Source: Bromus sterilis
Lineage: Eukaryota > Streptophyta > Magnoliopsida > Poales > Poaceae
DNA length: 64,000 bases
Assembly: GCA_950022295.1 (NCBI GenBank)
Contig: OX465595.1
Span: 220,623,770 to 220,687,769 of the forward strand
Direction: 5' to 3'
In this document: positions 55,616-64,000 of the stretch, piece after piece
Numbering within the stretch: the stretch's first letter is position 1
Layout: each line of letters starts with the position of its first letter
The notes under the pieces: model-generated
What the model was told of the DNA's origin: nothing
The model's database searches: none
The model's input: the letters and a program-made list of their open reading frames with translations, nothing else
Made by a program: the position numbers and the translations under genes

Positions 55616-57114
55616 CTACTCTCCACTGGTAGCCTTCAGGGAAACAACCTTGCGAGCCAGCATTAAACATTTTTTGGTCTTTTGATCATAACCTGGCTCA
55701 AACACGTCTAGTTTCATTTCATCCACGATCTTGGTGGCATGATGACACACTTCCATCGCGACCTGATAAATATCAATCGGCTGATCTTTTGGGCTGTTAA
55801 CGTTGAGCTCAGGAAAACCACAAGTTAACCTACTCGGGTCCATGCTAGGATGATACACCTTGCAAAGGGTAAGGGATTCTATCACTCCTTTCCCGTAGGC
55901 CAACCTTTTTACTTCCTCAACCCAGTCAGGAGTCCTCGACAGTTCCTATAAGAAGTTGCTGGTCAAAGCCGGATACTGGGCACGTCCTGCAAGGGACTCG
56001 ATAACACGACAGCTTCCCAAGTGCATGCTAGCTATCAGATCCTTGATGGAAGATAAGTCATCACCACCGGCTCCTTTTAGCAATGAACACTTTTCACCTA
56101 TGTTTTTTTTCTTAGTTATCAGAGAAAAGCAAACACACTATCCCTCATTAAAATTAGAGGGCAGATAACATCAAAGTTCGAGAAAAGTTCAACTTACCTA
56201 GAACGGCTGTGGCCAGTTCTGAGAGACGACAACGCAAGGCCTCCAAGTCATCACAAGCAGCACGGGTTTCACCTACAGCCTCCTCCTTGGACCGTTCCTT
56301 GGACACAACATCGGCTCTCAGAACCTCCAGCTTCTGAAGATACTTTTCATGGGTCCACACAGCCTCGCGTTCAACCTTTTCCCGCTTACCAACCTCATCG
56401 GTTAGTTGGACCCGCCACGTGTTTTCCATTTCCCCAGACTTCAATACCAGAGCCTGCAAACCAAACCATGGGAAACTAAGGAAACATTCATGGCTACACA
56501 CATATCTGACTATACCCCTCTCCTTTACTATGATAATTTGTTGTAAATGATATACATCACTTACGCCAAATCATGGGGGCTGGATACCTATAGAAGGAAG
56601 AGTTCAGAAAAATTACCTCATACTCACACTTCATCTTCACCAGCAAATTCTGCTGTTCGCCAAATCGGGTCATCACGCCCGTATAACTACTAGGAAAAGA
56701 TGCCTCCCCTCGAGTCGGCGTATTTTATGGAGGAACAAGCTGCTGATTGGGTAGAGTCATGCCACGCCCACTTGTCGCTCCATCAGTTTCCTCGATAACC
56801 ACGGGTGTGGATGCTGAAGGTGTCACCCTTGCTTTTTGGGCCAAACTTACGGCACCACCATCATCAACGATGACTCCCTTTCCAGCCGATAAAGATTCAG
56901 TGCCAGGATAGGAGACTACATTTTCTAAAACAAGCGACTCGTCCAACATAACTCTTGCCCTACAAAAGATATGAAAGATCATTAAAAGCACGACAACTCG
57001 GAACGCGATTATGAGGAAGTCGGCAGATGAAAGACGATTTACCCGATGGCCACCTTGAAATCACCAAAATCCTCGTCTTCCAACTGCTCGGATGACGGCA
57101 ATGAGAGCGCAGGT
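55616..57114 (-). pseudogene. Antisense four-exon coding region in Fam-D (coiled-coil, gypsy-type-transposon-like)
   Basis: Minus-strand exons: 57114-57043 (5' end cut by a Copia LTR), 56959-56617, 56453-56198 and 56097-55616. Introns have GT...AG ends (GGGTAAAT/TTGTAGGG, GAGGTAATT/TTTGCAGG, TAGGTAAGT/CATAGGTG) and phases 2, 0 and 1 that rejoin the frame each time. The third exon is a strongly charged coiled coil (KREKVEREAVWTHEKYLQK). The last exon is a compact domain with DWVEEVKRLAYGKG and CHHATKIVDEMKLDVF. Two in-frame stops (about 56725 in exon 2 and about 55947 in exon 4) break it. It resembles antisense accessory ORFs of Tat elements and plant 'putative gypsy type transposon' proteins. 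Function is unknown. Confidence 0.65.
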
Positions 57115-57795
57115 TATCGACCAGAGGGGGGGGGGGGTGAATGGGAGATTTTTAAGTTTTCCCGAAGACTTTCAGTTTCTTCAGGATTGAGGCAATACAA
57201 AACTGAGGTAACTCTCAAAATGACGAAGCTCAGAAATTTTACAGAAGGTAGACATGAATGTAGAACATCATTTTGCAACATAAACAAAGTCTAAAAGATA
57301 AGTAGACATGCATCAGACAAAAAGTATGAGGAAACAGAGCAGAGGAAACTCAGAACGAAAGTATCAGAACTAAGTCATCACTGCAAATACTAAAGTACCG
57401 AGTTTAAAAGATAGAACCAGGGCACATATGACACCGATTTGGTAGGCCAGTTCAAGTTGTTGTGACCACTCTACATCTGGTTGGAGAGGCTGAGATTCAA
57501 CCCAGAAGACATAGTCTTCACCTTGTTCTCCTTGAACTAAAGTCCTCAGACTCCGTCCAATCACTCAGGTGAGTCTTCAAGGTAGACTCCCGAAAACTTC
57601 ACAGACTCCGTTCACATTGGTAATTCACAATTGCATCTTGAATTCCTCAGAACGATGATTCCTACACCGGTGGGAAGATCACAGCCTTCAAGAGTAAAAA
57701 GATTCGGATCACTCGAACCGAATTCCTGAGAACTTCTCAACTACTCAGGTTGGTGGTTTTACTCACTTGGCTTCTTAAGGTTCCTCAGAGGTGGG
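57115..57795 (-). mobile_element. Copia LTR fragment (Copia-1-like), reversed
   Basis: Reverse of the last about 680 bp of a Maximus-like LTR: TATCGACCAGAGGG at 57115, a poly-G run (57125-57137) replacing the short C run near the LTR end, TACATCTGGTTGGAGAGGCTGAG at about 57470, and GGTTCCTCAGAGGTGGG at 57779. It corresponds to about 20430-21110 of Copia-1. The right end is cut by the Fam-B LTR at 57796. Confidence 0.8.
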
Positions 57796-59447
57796 TAATA
57801 CGTCCCAAACGTATCTATAATTTTTGCTTGTTCCATGCTCATTTTGGGTGACTTTGCTTTGTGTTTTGCTACACTTTCATACCTTTTTACACATATTTGG
57901 ACAAAACCTACTAACTCAGTGCACCCAGTGCCTATTTATGTCTGATGATGTCTGTGAATTACAGGTTTTTACCCATATTTATAGTGCCCAAAAAATTGCA
58001 AGAAAAATATATAAAAAAATCAGTGTGTCAGAAGCTTCAAGAAGCCCGAAGGAGAGCCAGATGTGGGCCACCCCTCTCCGAGGCGACCTCCTGGTGCGGC
58101 CAGGGGTGGGGCCGCGTCCACAGGTCGCATGAGAGGAGGGGCCACTCCCTGGTGCCCCCTTCATCCTATATTTACCCCCCGATGAGAAAACCCTAAAAAA
58201 AAGACCCACATCACGAATTTCACCTCTTTTCCGCCGCCACTGCGATCCTAAGATCAGGAGCACCAGCAGACCTCGTCCCGGTACCCTGCCAGAGGGAGGA
58301 TTTACCTCCGGGAGCTTCTCCACCACCATGAGCGCTTCTCGGATGTGCCGTGAGTAGTCCCCCTTGGACCATGGGTCCATGACCAGTGCTATGTGATGTC
58401 TTCTCTCCAATCTTGTGCTTCAATTCTTAGCGCTTGTGAGCTGCCCTACATGATCAAGGCATCTATGTAATTTTTCTGTTGTTGCTATGCTGTGTTTGCT
58501 GGGATCCGATGGATTATGAGATTATGTTCAGATTGTGATGAGTTATATATTTGGTTTTCCTTTTATATTTTGTTCTTCAGTAATTCTTGCATGTTCTCCG
58601 TTGCTTTTTATTGCGTTGGCCAAGTAGTTGATAGTAACTCCAAGAGGGAGCGTTTGTGCTTGATTGTGGGTACATGTCGCCTGATGTCTAGCTTGAGTGA
58701 TAGAAACATGAGACTAGGGGATGTGTTGTTGCTACCAGGGAGAAAAAAACGGTGCTTGTAACCGCGGTTGCAAGGATTGCTTACATTATGCAAAGTTTGT
58801 TAATGCAGTTGTCCATTGCTTTGGGTTTACAGTTTGGGTGGGGCTCGCAACTTAATACCAGCGAGATTTTCTGGATAGATATCTCAAGGTGGATGATTAG
58901 TGCGTAGATGCTGATGGATAAACGGTCTACTTGTCTTGGCGTACTGCCCATACTTTTGAGCCTCTAACTTTCTTGTGGCATAATTAGCATTGCGGTGCAT
59001 TTATAATTCTGTCAATTACCTAGTTGTAATTTGTTCACCCATCTTAGTTGTTTTATCGTATTTTGGGAGAGAGACATCACTAGTGAACATCATGGGACCC
59101 CGGTCCATATTTCCACCATTGTTTACACCTCAAACCTTTACTGCTTTTATTTCATTTTTGTTGCAATCACTACTACTGTTTCCTGTCTTTGCGTGATCCT
59201 TTGTAAACAACAAGACCAGAGAGATTTAAAATCTCTCTGAACTTGTTGGGAGCAAAGTTATTTGTTGCTGTGTGCAGGTCCACTTCAACTCCTTAGCTTG
59301 AAAATTTCTAGCGTCGTTGCCACATGCTTGCGGAACTTGGAGTACTACTGGAGACATAAACCTTGGTATTTTCACCGAGGGAAATTTACTGCTAGCTACA
59401 TCTCAACCTTCCACTTGGGGTAACCAACGACGATCTTGAAGCTATCA
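57796..59447 (+). mobile_element. Fam-B 5' LTR (B3), 1652 bp
   Basis: Starts TAATACGTCCCAAACGTATC (expected TGATACG), ends GAAGCTATCA. Same length class as the reversed LTRs (1.62-1.65 kb). Confidence 0.85.
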
Positions 59448-59457
59448 AGACAATTTC

Positions 59458-59475
59458 TGGCACCGTTGCCGGGGA
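59458..59475 (+). promoter_or_regulatory. Fam-B primer-binding site (one mismatch)
   Basis: TGGCACCGTTGCCGGGGA, one transition from the tRNA-Asp-type PBS, 10 bp after the LTR. Confidence 0.8.
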
Positions 59476-59622
59476 CTCCAATCTTCAAGATATGGGAGTT
59501 GCATGCTATCTTTTACCTTTGCTTTTTAGTATTGTTAATTTACTTTCTAGTTTTTGCTTTAGAGTTTTATACCAACAACCACAAAAATATTAGTTGCTTT
59601 GCTCTTGCTTGCTGCTGTTACT

Positions 59623-60117
59623 ATGGTTTCCACTGAAAACACCAAGTTGTGTGACTTCACTAGTCACAACAACAATGAATTTATTAGCACTCCTATTGTT
59701 CCACCTGCCACTTCAGCACCTTCATATGAAATCAAACCTTCTTTGCTGAATCTTGTTATGAAAGAACAATTCTCCGGTGCTGGAGATGCTGCTGCTTTGC
59801 ACTTAAATAATTTTGTTGAGCTTTGTGATATGCAAAAGTACAAAGAAGTAGATGGTGACATTATTAAACTTAAGCTTTTTTCCTTTCTCCTTGAGAGGAA
59901 GAGCTAAGGAGTGGCTTCAATCCTTGCCTAGACCGTTCCCATCCAACAACTATGGGAACAACAACACTTATCCTGGCACCAAAAACTCCACTTCTGAATT
60001 AGAGAGCATGCTTAAGGACTTTATCACTTCTCAAAAAGCCTTCAATAAGAGTGTAGAAGAGAAATTAGAAAAACTAGATAGTCTCTCTTTGAAGGTAGAC
60101 AATATAGCTCATAATTA
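59623..60117 (+). pseudogene. gag: Fam-B Gag (Athila-type), frameshifted and internally deleted
   Basis: ATG at 59623 starts MVSTENTKLCDFTSHNNN. The capsid wording KEQFSGAGDAAALHLNNFVE, LCDMQKYKEVDGD and then LRGRAKEWLQSLP is split over two frames by an indel in the T-run at about 59875-59882. After SLPRPFP the usual central part of Gag is missing and a C-terminal helical part (LESMLKDFITSQKAFNKSVE) follows to a stop at 60116. Gag of this clade forms the particle. This one is not functional. Confidence 0.7.
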
Positions 60118-60407
60118 GAGATGCTTAAAATTATAACTTCTCCCCTTGAGGAAAGGAAAACTACACCCATGAATGCTATTCAAGTGCAAATTAATGAGAT
60201 TATTAGAATGCTAGCTAAACTTAAGGATAGATGGATAGAGAAAAGGAAGAGGAATACATGATTAAGAGACTTCCTACACACACTAATACTGCCACTATAC
60301 AAGTTGTTGAGGATCACAAAACTTTTAGCACCCATCACATCCCTAGTCCACCTAATGGACCTATCAACGGTGATGCTAACAGCTCAACTTTAGGACAATA
60401 AGGTCCC
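60118..60407 (+). other. Fam-B Gag-protease linker, stop-ridden
   Basis: Continues in Fam-B order between gag and protease. No frame is open through it. A heptad-like Leu/Lys-rich sense is visible but broken. Confidence 0.45.
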
Positions 60408-61103
60408 ATGAACTTAGAGACTACCAAGAGAATGAGCTTAGATGACATCACCAGCACTTTAATTAATGGTAGTGATCTTGATTTTGAAAGTTGTAGTCTT
60501 TCTGAAGTTATCACTTTTCTACAAAGAATGGCTAAAGACCCCCACACTAGTTCACTTAACATCGCCTTCATCGAGCATATTACCAATGCTCTTATCAAAG
60601 CTAGGGAGGAGAAACTCAAGTTAGAAGCTTCTATTCCTAGAAAACTAGAAGATGGTTGGGATCCTATGGTCAAAATTAAATTGAATAACTTCTCTTGCTT
60701 TTCTTTATGTGATGTTGGAGCTAGTGCATTCGTTTTTTCCAAAAGAATGTATGATATGCGTGAATTGAAACCTTTTGATCCATGTTCTTTTGGTGTTCGC
60801 CTTGTTGGTTCTTTCGTAAAGAAACCTTTAGGAAGGATTGATGATGTTTTTATTGTTGTCAATGATAACTATATTCCCGTTGATTTTCTTGTTATGGACA
60901 TTGAGTGTGATCCCTCATGTCCAATTATTTTGGGACGTCCTTTTCTCCGCACCGTTGTTGCTATCATTGACATGAAAGAAGGGACAATTATATTCCAATT
61001 CCACCTCAAAAAGGGAATGGAAAACTTCCCTCGAAAGAATATTAAGTTACCTTATGAGTCCGTTACACGGGCAAGTTATTCTTTTGGAGTTCATAAAACT
61101 TGA
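60408..61103 (+). CDS. Fam-B aspartic protease-like ORF
   Basis: 231 residues, fully open. A helical N-terminal part (residues 1-80) is followed by a retropepsin-like domain: NFSCFSLCDVGASAFVFSKR in the catalytic-loop position, then NDNYIPVDFLVMDIECDPSC and PIILGRPFLRTVVAIIDMKEG, the typical flap and ILGRPFL end of Athila-type proteases. The catalytic Asp-Ser/Thr-Gly has become Asp-Val-Gly (DVGAS); Athila copies often show a related DLGAS. Whether it is active is doubtful. It is preserved while gag around it is broken. The start is the first ATG in frame, but as part of a polyprotein it may have none of its own. Confidence 0.65.
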   Translation: MNLETTKRMSLDDITSTLINGSDLDFESCSLSEVITFLQRMAKDPHTSSLNIAFIEHITNALIKAREEKLKLEASIPRKLEDGWDPMVKIKLNNFSCFSLCDVGASAFVFSKRMYDMRELKPFDPCSFGVRLVGSFVKKPLGRIDDVFIVVNDNYIPVDFLVMDIECDPSCPIILGRPFLRTVVAIIDMKEGTIIFQFHLKKGMENFPRKNIKLPYESVTRASYSFGVHKT

Positions 61104-62276
61104 TCTTTTTGCATCATGCCTAGCTAAAAGGCATACAAGAAAGCGCTTATTGGAAGGCAAACCAAAATGTTTTTTACTTTCAGTTTTAGTGGTCTTGATT
61201 GTTTTTACTACTGTAGCAATATCATTGTATCTTTATTTTCAAGCTTTGTGCCATGTTTTAGCCTCCTATTGCAAGAAAGTTCAAAAGTTGTGACATGCTG
61301 TCCAGAAACAGTTTCTGTCTACTTGACCAAAATATTCACCAAAAACTATCAGATCATCTTTTTTTGACAGTATTCTCTATACAATTGTATTTCTAGCGTC
61401 TGTCCTGAGTTTTTTTGATTTGAGTTGCAGAAGTACCCCGAAAAAATTATTTACTACCTGCTGGTCTGTTTTTCACAAATTCTGCCGCGTTTTGCGTTTT
61501 CTCCGTTTTGGAAAATTTAAACTTGCTTTTTCTTTGCAATTTTTTTTTTCAATCTTGAGAAACAGTAGCACTTCATGAAAATCTTCATTTCGAGTGGAGA
61601 AAAATATTTATTTATGGGTACTAACCATTCTAATAAGCTTAAGATGAGTTTCGTATGAAGGGAGTTTTCAAGTATGTTAAGGAAGATGATGAAAGAAGAT
61701 CCGGGAGTTTCAAAAGCTCAATCGTGGGGATGCCCATATGCACCGCAAGAAATATCCAAGGAGAATCAAGCGTCTAAGCTTGGGGATGCCATCATCAGTT
61801 CTTCCTTCTCCATGCTATATTTTTTACCTCTTCATGTGTTATGTGCTATTCTTGGAGCGTCTCGCTCTTTACTTTTTAGTTTGTTTAGTTTTGCTTGCTG
61901 TTCATAACAAGTTGGACCCTATCCTTCATTGTTTGGTAGAGAAACACGCTCCACTTGACCCTAGAACACAAGATATGTCTTCTTTCTTATCTTTTTGTGT
62001 GTTCTTTATCTTTTTGTAGCTGCTCTCATGCTTAGCTCTTGTTTTCATGTAATGTTTGGACTTTTGGTGCTAAGAGCTTGAGCCTATTAGTGATAGGTGT
62101 CTTATTTTGGGCTATATGTGCTTATTTTCGAAAACTACAATAATTAGTTGAGAACTCTAGCTACTAGATGGATCGCTAACCTCTGGAGGTGTTGGAATAC
62201 ATAGAGTACCCTCATATGCCATGGGTCGAGGATGCGCAAGGATAACCAAACCCCCACACACTCCTCCTCGGGGTAC
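61104..62276 (+). other. Fam-B 3' non-coding region
   Basis: No pol. LDLFASCLAKRHTRKRLLEG wording just after the protease, then stop-rich DNA with homology to the reversed copy at 48590-49940. Ends at the Fam-D junction without PPT or LTR. Confidence 0.6.
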
Positions 62277-62838
62277 TTTTCGCGGGGATGATTCACAGAC
62301 CCGGAGATATTAGCAAGGAGGCCTCCGTAATCAAGATGAAGAGAGATTCGGCTATGGGCCGGCTCACCGAAAGGAAGGCACAGAGGAAAGGACCGGCCTG
62401 CAAGCTAACTGACATACAAGACGAAGACCGACGCCAAAAGGAAGGAGTCCAAGCTACCTTGAAGAAAAATAATAGTCATGCAAGAGATATAGTAGGACTC
62501 CACCTCGTAGGATAGTCGGTTTCCTTGTAAAAAAACCTAGGACTCGGATTGTATATAAGCCGAGGCCTTGGGACGTCCTAGAGGAGAATCAATCTAGCAT
62601 AGTTCTTGAGACACCAGCGAAACCTAGAGCCCTTGTAATCGAGATCTCCCACATATAATATAAGAAAAGAAGGAGTAGGTCTTTACCTCATCGAGGGGAC
62701 GAACCTGGGTAAATCCATGTGTTTCTCGTGTTCCGATCTACAGATCGACTCTTCACTGACCGACTCTCCCTCCTCACGCACCCGTAGCTAAGTCCCACAA
62801 TGAAGTTATCTATAAGGACATCTGGCGTGATTTTACCA
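62277..62838 (+). mobile_element. Fam-D LTR (second copy), about 560 bp
   Basis: Uninterrupted counterpart of 8102-8452 plus 52235-52442. It includes GAGCCCTTGTAATCGAGAT, the empty target site of the 43.8-kb block. The first bases (TCGCGGGG) are diverged or slightly cut. TATA box at 62552-62558. Confidence 0.78.
62552..62558 (+). promoter_or_regulatory. TATA box of the second Fam-D LTR
   Basis: TATATAA followed by GCCGAGG, same context as 8369. Confidence 0.6.
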
Positions 62839-62845
62839 CGATAGT

Positions 62846-62863
62846 TGGCGCCCACCGTGGGAC
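62846..62863 (+). promoter_or_regulatory. Fam-D primer-binding site (second copy)
   Basis: TGGCGCCCACCGTGGGAC. Its presence shows this LTR is followed by element interior and not by host DNA. Confidence 0.7.
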
Positions 62864-63005
62864 CATCAATCGATACGACGGACCAGCGTCAACGACGACT
62901 CAAGCTCGCACGACAAATCATGAAGATCGACTTGAAAGTGATGTCATCTACACCCTAATAGGTTTCACCCAAGGAACCCATGGACCGAAGGATACAGAAG
63001 CGACC

Positions 63006-63262
63006 ATGGAGGAGGCCCGAACTAGCATGGGAGGAATCGGCACCGCCATGGCGGACTAGGGACGACGTGCCGAGCTGAACATCGACGCTACAGACTGGGC
63101 CCCCAAAGCCGACTCTGTCGAGTCAGGACCCCGGGCCCCCATCATGCCTACTCGCCCCTTTAATAGCAAATCCATTACCAGATCCGGACCAGAGCCTGAC
63201 GACGACATCTCGACCAAGCATACGAGTCGATCCCCAGATCGCACTACTAACAATTTTGTCGG
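63006..63262 (+). pseudogene. Fam-D Gag start, second copy
   Basis: ATG 63006 (MEEARTSMGGIG...) meets a TAG after 17 codons. The frame then continues with DATDWAPKADSVESGPRAP and NNFVG, matching the first copy's Gag N-terminus. Similarity ends near 63262 and the DNA becomes unrelated. Confidence 0.5.
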
Positions 63263-64000
63263 GCCATGGACTTTCCAGCGTTTAAGTCTTACCAACACCC
63301 TTTGGAACTTCCTTTCCCATAATTCCCATCATCATATGATCGGTGTTCTTATGGATCCCACACTTATCAGTTTTGTTTGAGGACAATGAACACTTTCACT
63401 AATTCTTACAATCATACATTGTACTAGATATCTTATATCCTACATCAATTGTCTTATCACTGAATTTTTTTTTCAGTTCCATGAATAACATAGCTATCCC
63501 AAATGTTTCGAAGTTCGGGTTTCATGGTGATTATGACAATACACTTAGCTGTGGTGGAATTCTATCCTTTTGGATTAATGGACATAAGTCACATCATCCA
63601 TAGCATTAGCGGGAGAGCATAGAAAATTTGCGATAGGATTTGGTCCTTCTCGGCACTATTGAGGATAGTCCTCACAATATGGTACCAATCGTAAAGTTTT
63701 CACCAGATAATACAGTTAATCAAAATCAATTGGGGAAGGTGGTAACGCGAGCCATTATTCTACAACGATAATGCAAATACTTAGACTTTGTTCATAATTA
63801 AGTTGCACTTGTGATTAATTAATATAATTACTAAGTGCCCTCCCACTCAGATCAATATCTCTCGTAATTGATGCTGGAGTGATTCAAGATCCAACCCAAT
63901 CGTCCACCATTGATGTGACATCACTGATGACTTAGACTAGACCGGTAGGCCAACTTTCCAATCACGCCAAAGGTGATTCTTGTTCATCTTTCGATGGGCG
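63263..64000. other. Unclassified AT-rich DNA at the window edge
   Basis: No long ORF. The wording GATCAATATCTCTCG near 63860 hints at another retroelement, perhaps Copia, reversed. No LTR end or protein domain allows an assignment. Confidence 0.4.

Larger units (their letters stand above)
57796..62276 (+). mobile_element. Fam-B element B3, forward, 3'-truncated
   Basis: 5' LTR, PBS, broken gag, protease and part of the long 3' non-coding region, in that order. The 3' LTR is missing: similarity stops at CTCCTCGGGGTACTTT (about 62276), where the Fam-D LTR begins. It is the best coding copy of Fam-B in the window and the basis for calling it Athila-type (Sabrina-like). Confidence 0.8.

Noticed and set aside
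57125..57137. Poly-G run as a G-quadruplex or functional element
   Set aside because: It sits at the expanded C-run of a reversed Copia LTR end (CATTCACCCCC...). A simple homopolymer expansion or sequencing uncertainty is enough.
1..64000. CRISPR array, prokaryotic operon, tRNA/rRNA genes or phage-like system
   Set aside because: No regularly spaced repeats with unique spacers, no operon-like gene packing, no tRNA cloverleaf or rRNA motif. All coding traces are plant retroelement proteins. tRNA-like matches are primer-binding sites.

Overview
This window looks like repetitive intergenic DNA from a large grass genome, most likely a Triticeae species (wheat, Aegilops or barley group). The evidence is the almost continuous cover of nested LTR retrotransposons. 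Their LTR ends, primer-binding sites and proteins resemble Triticeae Athila-type (Sabrina-like), SIRE/Maximus-like Copia, Tat-type and chromovirus families. No intact host gene, tRNA, rRNA or CRISPR array is visible. Family names are recalled resemblances and were not searched.

Working labels. Fam-A: about 3.7-kb LTRs, TGTAACAGCC...CCTTACA, PBS of the initiator-Met type. Fam-B: Athila/Sabrina-like, LTR about 1.65 kb, TGATACGTCC...ATCA read forward, PBS of the tRNA-Asp type; most copies here lie on the minus strand. Fam-C: a Copia-type LTR piece. Fam-D: Tat-type element with an about 560-bp LTR and PBS TGGCGCCCACCGTGGGGC. Copia-1: Maximus/SIRE-like element. Chromo-1: minus-strand chromovirus with 4.04-kb LTRs.

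Layout. 1-5217: two Fam-A LTR pieces separated by 101 bp of Fam-B. 5218-8101: unclassified DNA with a CACTA-like end and a 34-bp minisatellite. 8102-8452 and 52235-52442 are two halves of one Fam-D LTR. Everything from 8453 to 52229 is inserted in it, bounded by the target-site duplication CCTTG. Inside that 43.8-kb block are: a Fam-B LTR; an inverted pair of Fam-B LTR fragments, one arm of which is split by a 4.6-kb Helitron-like insertion carrying a LINE fragment and exon-like pieces; and a tandemly duplicated 2.9-kb unit (Fam-C LTR end + Fam-B LTR + Fam-B internal DNA). Copy 1 of this unit received the Fam-A element (16325-31008, TSD TAGGT), which in turn contains truncated Copia-1. Copy 2 received Chromo-1 (33289-44922). 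Each copy keeps the empty site of the other's insertion. 45432-52229 is a Fam-B LTR-internal-LTR unit whose gag is replaced by a 123-bp-arm hairpin.

52235-57114 is the Fam-D interior: decayed gag and protease, no RT or integrase, and an antisense four-exon coding region whose splice phases all match. 57115-57795 is a reversed Copia LTR fragment. 57796-62276 is a forward Fam-B element with gag and protease remains. 62277-63262 is a second Fam-D LTR plus gag start, and the final 0.7 kb is unclassified.

Working together: only Chromo-1 keeps a nearly complete pol (RT, RNase H, integrase, and a chromodomain behind one stop), but it lacks gag and protease. Fam-A has no coding capacity but shares leader and pre-PPT motifs with Chromo-1, so it may be a non-autonomous partner of that lineage. 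The sequence also allows a relative order of events: Fam-D, then Fam-B, then the tandem duplication, then Fam-A and Chromo-1.
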